Of a stretch of DNA of 64,000 bases, positions 43,725 to 51,822 are shown in pieces (position 1 is the stretch's first letter; the number at the start of each line of letters is the position of its first letter). The stretch comes from Bacteroidota bacterium. Lineage in GTDB: Bacteria; Bacteroidota; Ignavibacteria; Palsa-1295. The stretch covers positions 1-64,000 of the forward strand of contig JAJPIO010000014.1 of assembly GCA_021324735.1 (NCBI GenBank), read 5' to 3'. Both the position numbers and the translations under genes were made by a program. The notes beneath the pieces are model-generated. The model did not search any database. It had not been told where the DNA came from and saw nothing but the letters and a program-made list of their open reading frames with translations.

Positions 43725-43894
43725 ACAAAGCAAATATACTACTCGGAGATGCTAATAGCAAGCATCGAGAGAGCATTTCTTTACGCTTACTATAGGGACG
43801 AAACGAATTACTATTTTTTAAGGATATTAGGCAAGGCAGCAACCCCGTCCGCTGCATCGAGCAATAACATCCCACAATCCAATCACATAAGCTT

Positions 43895-45100
43895 ATGAAG
43901 ACCCTAACGTGTGCTCTTGTCGCCGTATCTCTGTTAGCAATGACGGTCCGACCGGCGGCTGCTCAGTTTGGTAGCATTTTTGGCGCGATCAAGAGTAAGG
44001 TTGAAGAGAAAGTTGATCAGAAGGCCAGTGAAAAAACCGGTGAAGCGATGGACTCCATGCTTCAAAATCATCCGAAGGATCAGCCGGCCAACAACAATAA
44101 CAGTAATGGAAGCAGCACAGCAGCGGCTGTTCCGGCTGGAACGTCGGTTTCCTCACCGATCACTATCGCCGCGTACCAGAACTACGACTTCAAACCGGGC
44201 GATCGAATCATTTTCGAAGATAATTTTAACGACGACCAGGATGGCGAATTCCCTGCGCATTGGGATTTGGAGCATGGTCAGGGCGTCGTTAATAAAGTAG
44301 AAGGCGGTTCAGCATTCCTGCTTACCGAAGGAAATTACGCCAGGGTATTTCCCAAAATGACGAGTGCAAGTTATCTCACCGATACTTTTACCGTTGAATT
44401 CGATTATTTGGCTACCGGTGGTAATCCAATTATTTTCTTGCGAGATGCAGATAAGAATGACCACGACGTCAGTTTTGGCCATTCTGTAAGCACCGGATAT
44501 TTCAAGAATGATCTATCGGGAAATGATATCGGTACCGACAAGGAATATCGCGATCATTGGCATCATGCCGCTCTCATTTACAAGCATGGGCAATTGAAAG
44601 CATATATCGATAATAGCAGAGCGCTGGTCGTACCGACCTGTGGTTTTGCGCCCGCTAGTTTACAGTTCGGCGGCATTGGTTCGCAGGAGTCACCGATCAC
44701 GTTTCGGAATTTCCGTATTGCGGAAGGCGGCGGAGCTAATACGATCGGCAATCTTCTTACCAATGGCAAGTTCGTTACACATGGCATTACGTTCGACGTG
44801 GGCAAAGCAACGCTCAAGCCGGAGAGCATGGGTGTGCTAAATGATGTCGCAAAATTTATGAAAAACAATGCGGCCACGAACTTTGAGATCGATGGACATA
44901 CGGATAGTGATGGCCCCGCCGATAAGAATATGAAGCTTTCGCAGGACCGTGCAGAAGCCGTGAAGGCCCAGTTGATCGCAATGGGTATCGATGCCTCGCG
45001 CTTATCGGCAAAAGGCTTTGGAGCCACGAAACCGATCGCCACGAACGATGCGCCGGAAGGCAAGGCGAATAACAGGCGCGTGGAGTTCGTTAAACAGTAA
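43895..45100 (+). CDS. OmpA family protein with N-terminal lectin-like beta domain
   Basis: A 401-residue protein: signal peptide (1-23, AAAQ), a helical KVEEKVDQKASEK segment and an Asn/Ser-rich linker. A laminin-G/LamG-like beta-sandwich follows at about 100-275 (IFEDNFNDDQDGEFPAHWD). The C-terminal OmpA peptidoglycan-binding domain (about 290-401) has ITFDVGKATLKPES, FEIDGHTDSDGP, LSQDRAEAVKAQL and KGFGATKPIATND...NRRVEF. The OmpA part anchors the protein to peptidoglycan and the sandwich may bind carbohydrate; the second part is inference. A strong terminator follows. Confidence 0.9.
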   Translation: MKTLTCALVAVSLLAMTVRPAAAQFGSIFGAIKSKVEEKVDQKASEKTGEAMDSMLQNHPKDQPANNNNSNGSSTAAAVPAGTSVSSPITIAAYQNYDFKPGDRIIFEDNFNDDQDGEFPAHWDLEHGQGVVNKVEGGSAFLLTEGNYARVFPKMTSASYLTDTFTVEFDYLATGGNPIIFLRDADKNDHDVSFGHSVSTGYFKNDLSGNDIGTDKEYRDHWHHAALIYKHGQLKAYIDNSRALVVPTCGFAPASLQFGGIGSQESPITFRNFRIAEGGGANTIGNLLTNGKFVTHGITFDVGKATLKPESMGVLNDVAKFMKNNAATNFEIDGHTDSDGPADKNMKLSQDRAEAVKAQLIAMGIDASRLSAKGFGATKPIATNDAPEGKANNRRVEFVKQ

Positions 45101-45120
45101 CACGACGAACGATTTTAATA

Positions 45121-45147
45121 GAAAGGGTGTGCTTAGCACACCCTTTC
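45121..45147 (+). terminator. Rho-independent terminator after the OmpA gene
   Basis: GAAAGGGTGTGC-tta-GCACACCCTTTC, a 12-bp perfect stem followed by TTCATTT. Confidence 0.88.
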
Positions 45148-45198
45148 TTCATTTACGGGTCTTAGAATCTTTATAGTCAGTAGCAAAGTTTATTTTCT

Positions 45199-45894
45199 AT
45201 GCTTGTCCGGTTCACACCATTAATGATCGTGCTGGTTCTCTTGTCTTCGGTCATGGCGAGGGAGTCTTTTGCACAGCAAAAAGCAGCAAATCCTCGACAG
45301 ATCCGCGCGAATAATATCGTCAATGCCATGATGGAGCGCGAGAATGCCGAGAATGCCGACTTCAATGCGCATTTGACCGAGCTAAACGCTCACGGATGGC
45401 CGCTCGAACTAAAGAATCTCGATACCGCACAGGTTTCATCGAGCGTCTTACGCACTCTCGGATTTTTAGAGTATTTGAAGAAATGCCATGCGTCGAGCGA
45501 TTCGCTCGACCGGGCATTTACAGATTCCTTGTTCATATTGGAAGCGGAAGCGCCGGGCGGCAAACTGGAAAAGAGCCTGCGTTTGGTCAAGGAGACGTTT
45601 ACGGAAGAACGTGCCGCCTACAATAATTTTCTGGGGTCGCTCGAGGACCTTTTTAATAGTGTCCTCAATGCGTTGCTTTACCTTCAAAGCGAGCCCTATA
45701 AAGTGACGGGCGATAAATTCGCTTTTGTTCATCCCAAAGCGTCGAAGCATTATATGCAATTGATGAAGAAGGTGGACGAAGCTATGAAAGAAGAAACGAA
45801 AACCAACGACGCGCTCAAAAAAGCAACCGCTGAAGCCAACGCTCGAGTCAAGCAGCAAAATACGGCATCGGATGACGATTTTATAGAGGAGTAA
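45199..45894 (+). CDS. Exported helical hypothetical protein
   Basis: A 231-residue protein with a signal peptide (residues 5-25, SFAQ). The mature part is predicted to be all helical, with charged heptad-like stretches (RENAENADFNAHLTEL, MKKVDEAMKEETKTNDALKK in parts) and an acidic end DDDFIEE. There are no motifs that identify a family. It ends 4 bases before the acyltransferase-like gene, whose ribosome site lies inside its 3' end, so the two genes are probably coupled. Confidence 0.75.
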   Translation: MLVRFTPLMIVLVLLSSVMARESFAQQKAANPRQIRANNIVNAMMERENAENADFNAHLTELNAHGWPLELKNLDTAQVSSSVLRTLGFLEYLKKCHASSDSLDRAFTDSLFILEAEAPGGKLEKSLRLVKETFTEERAAYNNFLGSLEDLFNSVLNALLYLQSEPYKVTGDKFAFVHPKASKHYMQLMKKVDEAMKEETKTNDALKKATAEANARVKQQNTASDDDFIEE

Positions 45895-45898
45895 TACA

Positions 45899-47035
45899 GT
45901 GAGCAATAATTTTACCGTTCGTCAAATATCCTCTAAGCGCGATAAGCTGCTTTTTGTAAGAATGATGTGGGATATCTATCGCGAGGATCCCCATTGGGTG
46001 CCGCCGCTGGAAATGGACCGAATGAAGCTTATCGATGAGAAGAAGAATCCCTTTTATTCTCATGCCGATGTTGGCTGGTGGTTGGCGGAACAGGACGGTA
46101 AACCGGTGGGACGCATTGCTGCGATCATCAATCATAATTACAACGAGGTCCAGAACGAACGAGCAGGTTTTGTCGGATTTTACGAGTCGGTGAACGACCA
46201 GAACGTAGCGTCAGCATTATTCAATGCTGCTGAAAATTTCATTCGTGAGAAGGGAATGACCGTTGCCTACGGCCCTGCCAATCCATCCTCGAATGACGAA
46301 TATGGTCTTCTCGTCGAAGGGTTCGATCGGCCGCCGGTGATGCTCATGACGTATAATCCGCCCTATTATGCTTCGCTCTTCGAACAGAACGGATATACCA
46401 AAGACCAGGACCTCTATGCGTACCTGATCTCACAAGAAACGGGGCGTTCGGATAAACTGGTGCGTGTTACCAAAGCTCTTGCCGAGCGCAATCAGATCAC
46501 GGTGCGCGCGATGAACCCAAAGAATTTTCAGGCAGAGGTCGACCGGATCAAGCATATCTATAATACGGCGTGGGAGAACCGTGGTTTTGTACCGTTCACC
46601 AATGAAGAAATGGATTTCCTTGCCAAAGACCTGAAACAGATCTACGATCCCGAACTCGTTCTTTTTGCTGAAATGAACGGCCAGACGGTTGGTTTTGCAC
46701 TGTCGCTGCCCGATATCAATCAAGCTTTTATTCAGGGTCGTCCTATTCCGCGCGGCATTGCTAATCTTCCGGTCGGGGTGTGGAAGTTACTGACGAAAAA
46801 GAAATCGATCGATACGCTGCGCGTGATCGTGCTCGGTGTGTTGCAGCAATATCGTAACCGCGGTGTCGATGCGATGCTCTATCTAGAGACGATGGAGCGG
46901 GCAGCAAAAAAAGGGTATCACTATGGTGAGGCTTCCTGGATACAGGAAACGAACACGCCGATGAACCGTGCTGCTCAAATGATGAATGGCGACCGGTACA
47001 AAACCTATCGCGTCTATAAAAAAGAACTACGATAG
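45899..47035 (+). CDS. GNAT/FemAB-like acyltransferase, stand-alone paralogue of the SPT fusion C-domain
   Basis: A 378-residue cytoplasmic protein that aligns along its whole length with residues 440-820 of the SPT fusion. Shared landmarks are [87 protein letters not shown] and GEASWIQETN. The central GVLQQYRNRGVDAMLY resembles the pyrophosphate-binding loop of GNAT enzymes. The substrate is unknown. The start is GTG, preceded by GAGGAG. Two copies of the domain, fused and free, suggest related but distinct acylation steps, which is inference. Confidence 0.85.
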   Translation: MSNNFTVRQISSKRDKLLFVRMMWDIYREDPHWVPPLEMDRMKLIDEKKNPFYSHADVGWWLAEQDGKPVGRIAAIINHNYNEVQNERAGFVGFYESVNDQNVASALFNAAENFIREKGMTVAYGPANPSSNDEYGLLVEGFDRPPVMLMTYNPPYYASLFEQNGYTKDQDLYAYLISQETGRSDKLVRVTKALAERNQITVRAMNPKNFQAEVDRIKHIYNTAWENRGFVPFTNEEMDFLAKDLKQIYDPELVLFAEMNGQTVGFALSLPDINQAFIQGRPIPRGIANLPVGVWKLLTKKKSIDTLRVIVLGVLQQYRNRGVDAMLYLETMERAAKKGYHYGEASWIQETNTPMNRAAQMMNGDRYKTYRVYKKELR

Positions 47036-47077
47036 CGACGAACAGAAGCGGTCGCTCTCTTTGTTTGCAGGCATTCT

Positions 47078-47821
47078 ATGACCATCCCAGAGCTTGCAGA
47101 CCGCGTAAAATCGCGCGACCGACACGCCATCGCCCGAGCGATCACCACGATCGAAAATGACGACCAGTCAACGGGTCGCCTGTTGCGCGAACTGGCCTCG
47201 AAGTTGGGACATGCGTACCGCATCGGTATTACGGGGCCTCCCGGTGCCGGCAAATCAACACTTACATCGGAGTTAACGAAGCTCCTTCGCTCGAACGGAA
47301 AAACCGTCGGCATTATTGCTGTCGATCCTACATCGCCGTTTACGGGTGGTGCGTTGCTTGGTGATCGGATTCGTATGCAAGAAGTCTCGATGGACGAGGG
47401 AGTGTATGTCCGTTCCATGGCGACTCGCGGTTCACTGGGCGGTCTTTCCGCAAAAGCGAAAGATGCGGCAGATATTCTCGACGCTGCGGGGTTCGATTAT
47501 ATCCTGTTCGAAACGGTCGGCGTTGGACAATCGGAGCTCGATATTGCGAAAGCTGCCGATACAACGGTCGTGGTGCTTGTCCCTGAATCTGGAGATGCGG
47601 TTCAGGCGATGAAGTCCGGCCTAATGGAAATTGCCGATTTCTTTGTTGTGAATAAGAGCGATCGGGAAGGGGCAGACCAGGCTGTTCGAGCTCTCACGAC
47701 GATCCTTAGTTTTCGCGTTACGCATGCGGAAGATGAGTGGATCCCTGCGGTCATTAAAACGACTGCCAGCAAGAACGAAGGCATAGAAAATATGCTGCGC
47801 GAGATCGACAAGCATCGGTAG
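47078..47821 (+). CDS. meaB: MeaB/ArgK-type GTPase, ended by an in-frame TAG before its C-terminal domain
   Basis: The G-protein chaperone that loads and protects adenosylcobalamin in methylmalonyl-CoA mutase. The 247 residues up to the TAG contain an N-terminal helix and the P-loop GITGPPGAGKST (G53-S60). They also have AVDPTSPFTGGALLGDRIRM, TRGSLGGLS, the switch ETVGVGQSE and the NKSD base-recognition motif. Normal MeaB is about 320 residues. The missing C-terminal dimerisation helices are encoded in the same frame immediately after the TAG (47822-48037), so the gene has one nonsense codon. Other genes here end with TAG, so TAG is a true stop in this genome. Confidence 0.9.
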   Translation: MTIPELADRVKSRDRHAIARAITTIENDDQSTGRLLRELASKLGHAYRIGITGPPGAGKSTLTSELTKLLRSNGKTVGIIAVDPTSPFTGGALLGDRIRMQEVSMDEGVYVRSMATRGSLGGLSAKAKDAADILDAAGFDYILFETVGVGQSELDIAKAADTTVVVLVPESGDAVQAMKSGLMEIADFFVVNKSDREGADQAVRALTTILSFRVTHAEDEWIPAVIKTTASKNEGIENMLREIDKHR

Positions 47822-48037
47822 TATTTAGAAACGACCGGAAAACTTGCACTCCGCCGCAAGGCTCGCGAGCGTGAGCGAGTCCATGAGCTTATCGAAGACA
47901 TGTTGCGCATCGATTTTTGGACGCCGGCAAAATCCGCGTTGCTCGAAACGGAGCTGGACCGTGTAGCCCACCACGAAAAGACCAGTTTCGATCTTGCCCA
48001 CGAGCTTATTTCTGACATCAAGAGACAAGTTGCTTGA
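47822..48037 (+). pseudogene. Detached C-terminal domain of meaB
   Basis: It continues in frame after the TAG at 47819-47821 for 71 codons to TGA. It reads YLETTGKLALRRKARERERV and then helical HELIEDMLRI and DLAHELISDIKRQVA, the dimerisation arm typical of MeaB. It has no start of its own. With it, the gene would be 319 residues, the usual family length. Confidence 0.8.
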
Positions 48038-48126
48038 GGCGGTCCTCATTTTAGCCTTTTCCCGATTAATGTTTAGTCAGTAGCCGAAGGAGAACTCCTC
48101 CGGTAAATAGGCGTTAACGTGCCGGC

Positions 48127-49140
48127 ATGGTGAAGCTCGGAAATTTAGAACTTGGCGAAAAGCTACTGCTTTTAGCCCCTATGGAGGATGTCACGGACAT
48201 TTCCTTCCGGCTTATCATGCGCGAGCGGGGTGCTGATGCTGTTTATACTGAATTCATTTCGAGCGAAGCGCTCATTCGAGATGCAGCGAAATCCAAGCAG
48301 AAACTGGTGACTTCTCCCAAGGAGCGGCCTGTTGCGATCCAAATTTATGGCGGCGATCCGGATGTCATGCGCGAAGCAGCGCAGATCTCCGAAGCGGCCA
48401 GCCCGGACTTTATTGACATCAATTGTGGCTGCTGGGTTAAGAATGTAGCGGGAAAGGGTGCCGGAGCCGGACTCCTTAAAGATCCTCCGCGAATGGAGCG
48501 AATGGTAAAAGCGGTCGTCGACGCGGTAAAACTTCCCGTGACCGTTAAGACTCGAATAGGTTGGGATCAAAACTCCATCAATATTCTCGAGATCGCTCCG
48601 ATGTTAGAGCAGGCTGGTGCCAAAGCGCTAACGATCCATTGCCGCACTCGCTCGCAAGGTCATAATGGCGAGGCCGATTGGACATGGATACCGCGTATTA
48701 AAGAGGTTGTGTCGATCCCTGTTTTCCTGAACGGTGATGTAAAGACTCCAGAGTCCGCCGAGCGTGCATTTCGCGAAACAGGATGTGACGGAGTAATGAT
48801 CGCCCGGGGCGCCATTACGAATCCCTTTATATTCCAGCAAATCAAACAACTTCGAGAAACGGGCGAGTACGTTCAGCCCAGCATTGCAGATCGCATCGAT
48901 CTTTGTGTTCGCCATCTTCGGCATTCGTGTGAGGTGCGAGGTGAAAAGCGTGGCGTGTTTGCATTTCGCAAGCATTATGCTGGGTATTTGCGAGAAGTGT
49001 ATGGCGGAGCACGTCTACGAGCTGAGTTAATGCAGATCGCAGAACTCGACCGTGTGATCGAACGGCTCGAGCACTTCAAGGAACATTTTGAACAGGATTC
49101 GGAGATCGATTCGCTCGTTGCGCTCTCGGTGGCTGCATAA
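48127..49140 (+). CDS. dusB: tRNA-dihydrouridine synthase DusB
   Basis: An FMN enzyme that reduces specific uridines in tRNA. The 337-residue TIM-barrel protein has LLLAPMEDVTDISFR, YTEFISSEALI and the catalytic Cys in INCGCWVKNV (usually GCP; Trp here replaces Pro). It continues with GKGAGAGLLKDP, TIHCRTRSQG, PVFLNGDVKTPE and GVMIARGA. A C-terminal helical tRNA-binding domain begins near residue 250. The GCW in place of GCP is a small oddity. It starts 89 bases after meaB, with a GGAG/CTCC hairpin in the gap. Confidence 0.95.
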   Translation: MVKLGNLELGEKLLLLAPMEDVTDISFRLIMRERGADAVYTEFISSEALIRDAAKSKQKLVTSPKERPVAIQIYGGDPDVMREAAQISEAASPDFIDINCGCWVKNVAGKGAGAGLLKDPPRMERMVKAVVDAVKLPVTVKTRIGWDQNSINILEIAPMLEQAGAKALTIHCRTRSQGHNGEADWTWIPRIKEVVSIPVFLNGDVKTPESAERAFRETGCDGVMIARGAITNPFIFQQIKQLRETGEYVQPSIADRIDLCVRHLRHSCEVRGEKRGVFAFRKHYAGYLREVYGGARLRAELMQIAELDRVIERLEHFKEHFEQDSEIDSLVALSVAA

Positions 49141-49549
49141 TACTATTTCGATTGCTTTTAGCACTTTCTCGATATTAGCTTTTGGAACTTTCCATTCTCA
49201 AAAAAAGTATGAATGCGGGACTCATTGCTTTTGATTTTTTAGCATTCTAACAGACTGCATTGCCAATGCAGTTAAACAAGAGTGATGCGTTCCAATGAGA
49301 TTCATCACCTTACTGTGCAATAACGACCTGCATTGCACAGATGCCTCTAAGACTCCTTCCTCCTGAGGCCATATTGTATCGAAGAGCATAGCTCTTTTTT
49401 ACGCTACCCTACAGAGGTTCTCTGTTACCGAAGCATACGGATAGGATCCTTGCTTTGTTCACTCGCCAATTGCGTTTTCCCTAAGTATGATACGAACTAA
49501 AATCTTTTTATACCCTTGCGAGGTGCATGTTCGCATGTGACGCTTAACC
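49141..49549. other. 409-base intergenic region with several hairpins
   Basis: No coding frame is seen. Perfect inverted repeats are ACTGCATT-gcc-AATGCAGT (49254-49272), CTGTGCAAT...ATTGCACAG (49313-49340) and ACAGAG-gtt-CTCTGT (49411-49425). AAGAGC-ata-GCTCTT plus a T-run (49382-49400) is the only terminator-like one. The first two share a TGCATTG/CAATGCA core. A non-coding RNA or multi-site operator is possible. Confidence 0.5.
49382..49400 (+). terminator. Short terminator-like hairpin
   Basis: AAGAGC-ata-GCTCTT followed by TTTT. The short 6-bp stem makes this weak. It may be an attenuator of the downstream GAF gene or the 3' end of a small RNA. Confidence 0.4.
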
Positions 49550-50131
49550 ATGGATCACGAAAAGCAACGAATTGAAAATAGAGAGAGCGTTCGAAAGAAG
49601 ATTGCACTGCTCCTTCGTAACGATGGCGGTGCTGCAGCGCTTTTGGATTCGGTCGTTGACAATCTTATTGAACATATTGCGGATGCTGCGACGATCGATC
49701 TTGTAGAGGACGACGGATCGATTTCACGTGAAGTTACTCGTCACAAGGACGTCCGCCAGCAGAAGACCCTGGAAGAACAGCGACAGAATTTTCCGCTTTC
49801 TTTACGCTCTTCGTATGGTTATCCGCGCGTCATCAAGACGGGCAAGTCACAGTTTATTCCTGGCGTTACACCACGATTGGCTGGGCGTCTGTTTCCTGAG
49901 GCAAAAGCCGATCTTGTTCTTGATGGAATTTCCGTCCGTTCGTTTATTTGTGTTCCCATTATTGCGCATGAGCGTATTTTAGGTGCGCTTACCGTTCTCA
50001 TTACCGATCAGGGACATTCTTTTTCCGGCGATGATCTACTGTTGCTCGAAGAAGTCGGTACTCTTATCGGAGAAGCGTTGGATCAGAGGCTCGGAACACA
50101 CATCAAATTGCATTCGAATAAAGCCTCGTAA
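49550..50131 (+). CDS. GAF domain protein
   Basis: A 193-residue protein with an N-terminal charged helix (EKQRIENRESVRKKIALLL) and a GAF domain from about residue 35 to 185. This contains AATIDLVEDDGSISREVTRH, VIKTGKSQFIPGV, SVRSFICVPIIAHERILGALTVL and FSGDDLLLLEEVGTLIGEAL (quoted in parts). GAF domains bind small ligands or chromophores. No output domain is attached, so it may pair with another regulator. It is preceded by the hairpin-rich region. Confidence 0.85.
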   Translation: MDHEKQRIENRESVRKKIALLLRNDGGAAALLDSVVDNLIEHIADAATIDLVEDDGSISREVTRHKDVRQQKTLEEQRQNFPLSLRSSYGYPRVIKTGKSQFIPGVTPRLAGRLFPEAKADLVLDGISVRSFICVPIIAHERILGALTVLITDQGHSFSGDDLLLLEEVGTLIGEALDQRLGTHIKLHSNKAS

Positions 50132-50201
50132 TTTTTCCTTAGTTTTGCTAGCAGCTAAGGCTAAGGCCTGTTGCTGCTGAACCTGTTCTTACTGTCGTCA
50201 C

Positions 50202-51110
50202 GTGACTGACCGCTCGCTCGTTTTTATTTATAACCCGACCTCGGGTAAGGGTTCTTACGCCGATACGATCCGGCGTCTGCTTCCTGCTGGTCTCCACTAT
50301 GAGTGGCACGAAACAACCGCTGCCGGCGATGCGGAGCGTTTTGCCAAGACGGCATCAAAGGATGTGAATACCATCGTTATTGCCATTGGAGGTGATGGCA
50401 CCGTCCATGAGGTCATCAACGGATTGATGGCGGTCCCAAGCGAGTCCCGGGCGCAGCTCGGCATTATTCCAGTCGGCTCCGGTAATGATTTTGCCTTTGC
50501 TGCCGGCCTTCCGGTCTCGATAGAAAAAGCTATCGAGCGGTTATTGGTCGGTTCATCCAGCGTTGTCGATGTGGGCTCGATCCAGGATGGGAAAGGCCGG
50601 CTTCGGTATTGGTGCAATACCGTTGGGTTTGGGCTAAACGCGCGTATTGCACTTCGAGCCAGCCGTTCGAAATGGCTTACGGGGGTAGCAAAATATGTGG
50701 TTGCTACGCTTATTACGATCCTCACCGATAAGATAACGTTCGAGGCTGCTCTTAATATTGATAACAGGCGGTTGCATGAACGCATAACGCTCATCTCTCT
50801 TGGTAATGGGCCTCGAGAGGGAGGAGCCTTCCTTATGACCCCCGGCGCGGATATTCACGACGGTCGTTTTGATCTTTTGCTGGTCAAACCGCTTTCTCGC
50901 TTTTCAACGCTGATGCTGCTTCCTGGTGTACCCAAAGGGAAGCATGTGAGATCACGTGCCGTGCATTTGCAGAGGTGTTCTCGTTTAGAGATACGTTCGG
51001 CAGAATCGCTTACCGTTCACATGGATGGAGAAATATTTTCCACCTCTGCCGATCGTGTTACGAGTGTAGCAATTCAATTGCATTCAAGCGCACTCCGCGT
51101 GATCAGCTGA
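50202..51110 (+). CDS. YegS/DAG-kinase family lipid kinase
   Basis: A 302-residue enzyme of the diacylglycerol/sphingosine kinase superfamily, which phosphorylates a lipid hydroxyl with ATP at the membrane. The N-terminal half has FIYNPTSGKG, the catalytic/nucleotide motif IAIGGDGTVHEVING and PVGSGNDFAFAAGL. The C-terminal half is the beta-sandwich lipid domain (GNGPREGGAFLMTPGADIHDG, quoted in parts, and LTVHMDGE). The substrate may be diacylglycerol, undecaprenol or a sphingoid base; the last would fit the SPT-like gene in this window but is only inference. The start is GTG at 50202. Confidence 0.92.
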   Translation: MTDRSLVFIYNPTSGKGSYADTIRRLLPAGLHYEWHETTAAGDAERFAKTASKDVNTIVIAIGGDGTVHEVINGLMAVPSESRAQLGIIPVGSGNDFAFAAGLPVSIEKAIERLLVGSSSVVDVGSIQDGKGRLRYWCNTVGFGLNARIALRASRSKWLTGVAKYVVATLITILTDKITFEAALNIDNRRLHERITLISLGNGPREGGAFLMTPGADIHDGRFDLLLVKPLSRFSTLMLLPGVPKGKHVRSRAVHLQRCSRLEIRSAESLTVHMDGEIFSTSADRVTSVAIQLHSSALRVIS

Positions 51111-51263
51111 ATAAAAGTCAATTTCTCTTACTGCTGATAAGAAGTTCTTGTTACGGTATTACGCCGGTCAATGGGGTGAGAAGAGAAATCGAGAATAAAG
51201 AGAGAGGTATTCGTTTGTGGCATTGAATTGTCTTGATACCGGTCGGTCCGATCGATATAAGTG

Positions 51264-51749
51264 ATGAACGCTCGAATTTTTTCCGGTATCTTACTTCTTA
51301 TTCTTTGCTGTGGTATTTCTTTCTCTGGATGTTTCTGGCAGAGTGTATTGCCACCGAAACTGGACCTTAATAAAAGCGAATGTGGTCGGTGCAGAATGTC
51401 GATCCTCGAAAGCCGCTATATCGCTGCCATAGATGGTCCCATACTATTTGATGATATTGGCTGCATGCTCTTTGCTCTTGAAGACCATAAAGAATCGCCC
51501 GCTCATATTTGGGTCTGTGATTATCAGAAGAATATTTGGCTCGATGCCCGAACGGCTGCTTACGTGTATGCACCGATGCTTGGCACGCCAATGAATAGTG
51601 GTTATGTCGCACTATCGGATTCCATAGCAGCAGTGAATCTGGCATCGTACGTTCATGGTGTTGCTTACGCTTCCTGGGATGAACTAGTACTATCATTTCG
51701 GTTGAGAACGATCGAGTTTATTGCCAATCGTTTAAGGGTTTATTTTTAG
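51264..51749 (+). CDS. NosL-like copper-binding lipoprotein
   Basis: A 161-residue lipoprotein: signal peptide with lipobox FSGC, then the family signature KSECGRCRMSILESRYIAAI, with the CXXCXM motif that binds Cu(I) in NosL. FDDIGCMLFALEDH resembles the DDIGCM-type second motif, and MNSGYVALSD is near the C-terminal DPY-like region. NosL delivers copper to nitrous oxide reductase, but related proteins serve other copper enzymes; no nos genes are seen here. A GTG lies one codon upstream of the chosen ATG. The next gene is a methyltransferase. Confidence 0.85.
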   Translation: MNARIFSGILLLILCCGISFSGCFWQSVLPPKLDLNKSECGRCRMSILESRYIAAIDGPILFDDIGCMLFALEDHKESPAHIWVCDYQKNIWLDARTAAYVYAPMLGTPMNSGYVALSDSIAAVNLASYVHGVAYASWDELVLSFRLRTIEFIANRLRVYF

Positions 51750-51822
51750 GGGAGTACCCTAGTGAACGCGGTAAGCTAAGAGGCGGTTGGTTTACCTGTA
51801 GGTCGAATCAACCGTCTGTCAC

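Noticed and set aside
47819-47821. TAG in meaB as pyrrolysine or reassigned sense codon
   Set aside because: TAG is a normal stop in several other genes of the window (2453, 5414, 14778, 17139, 47035), and no known pyrrolysine or recoding element is seen after it.
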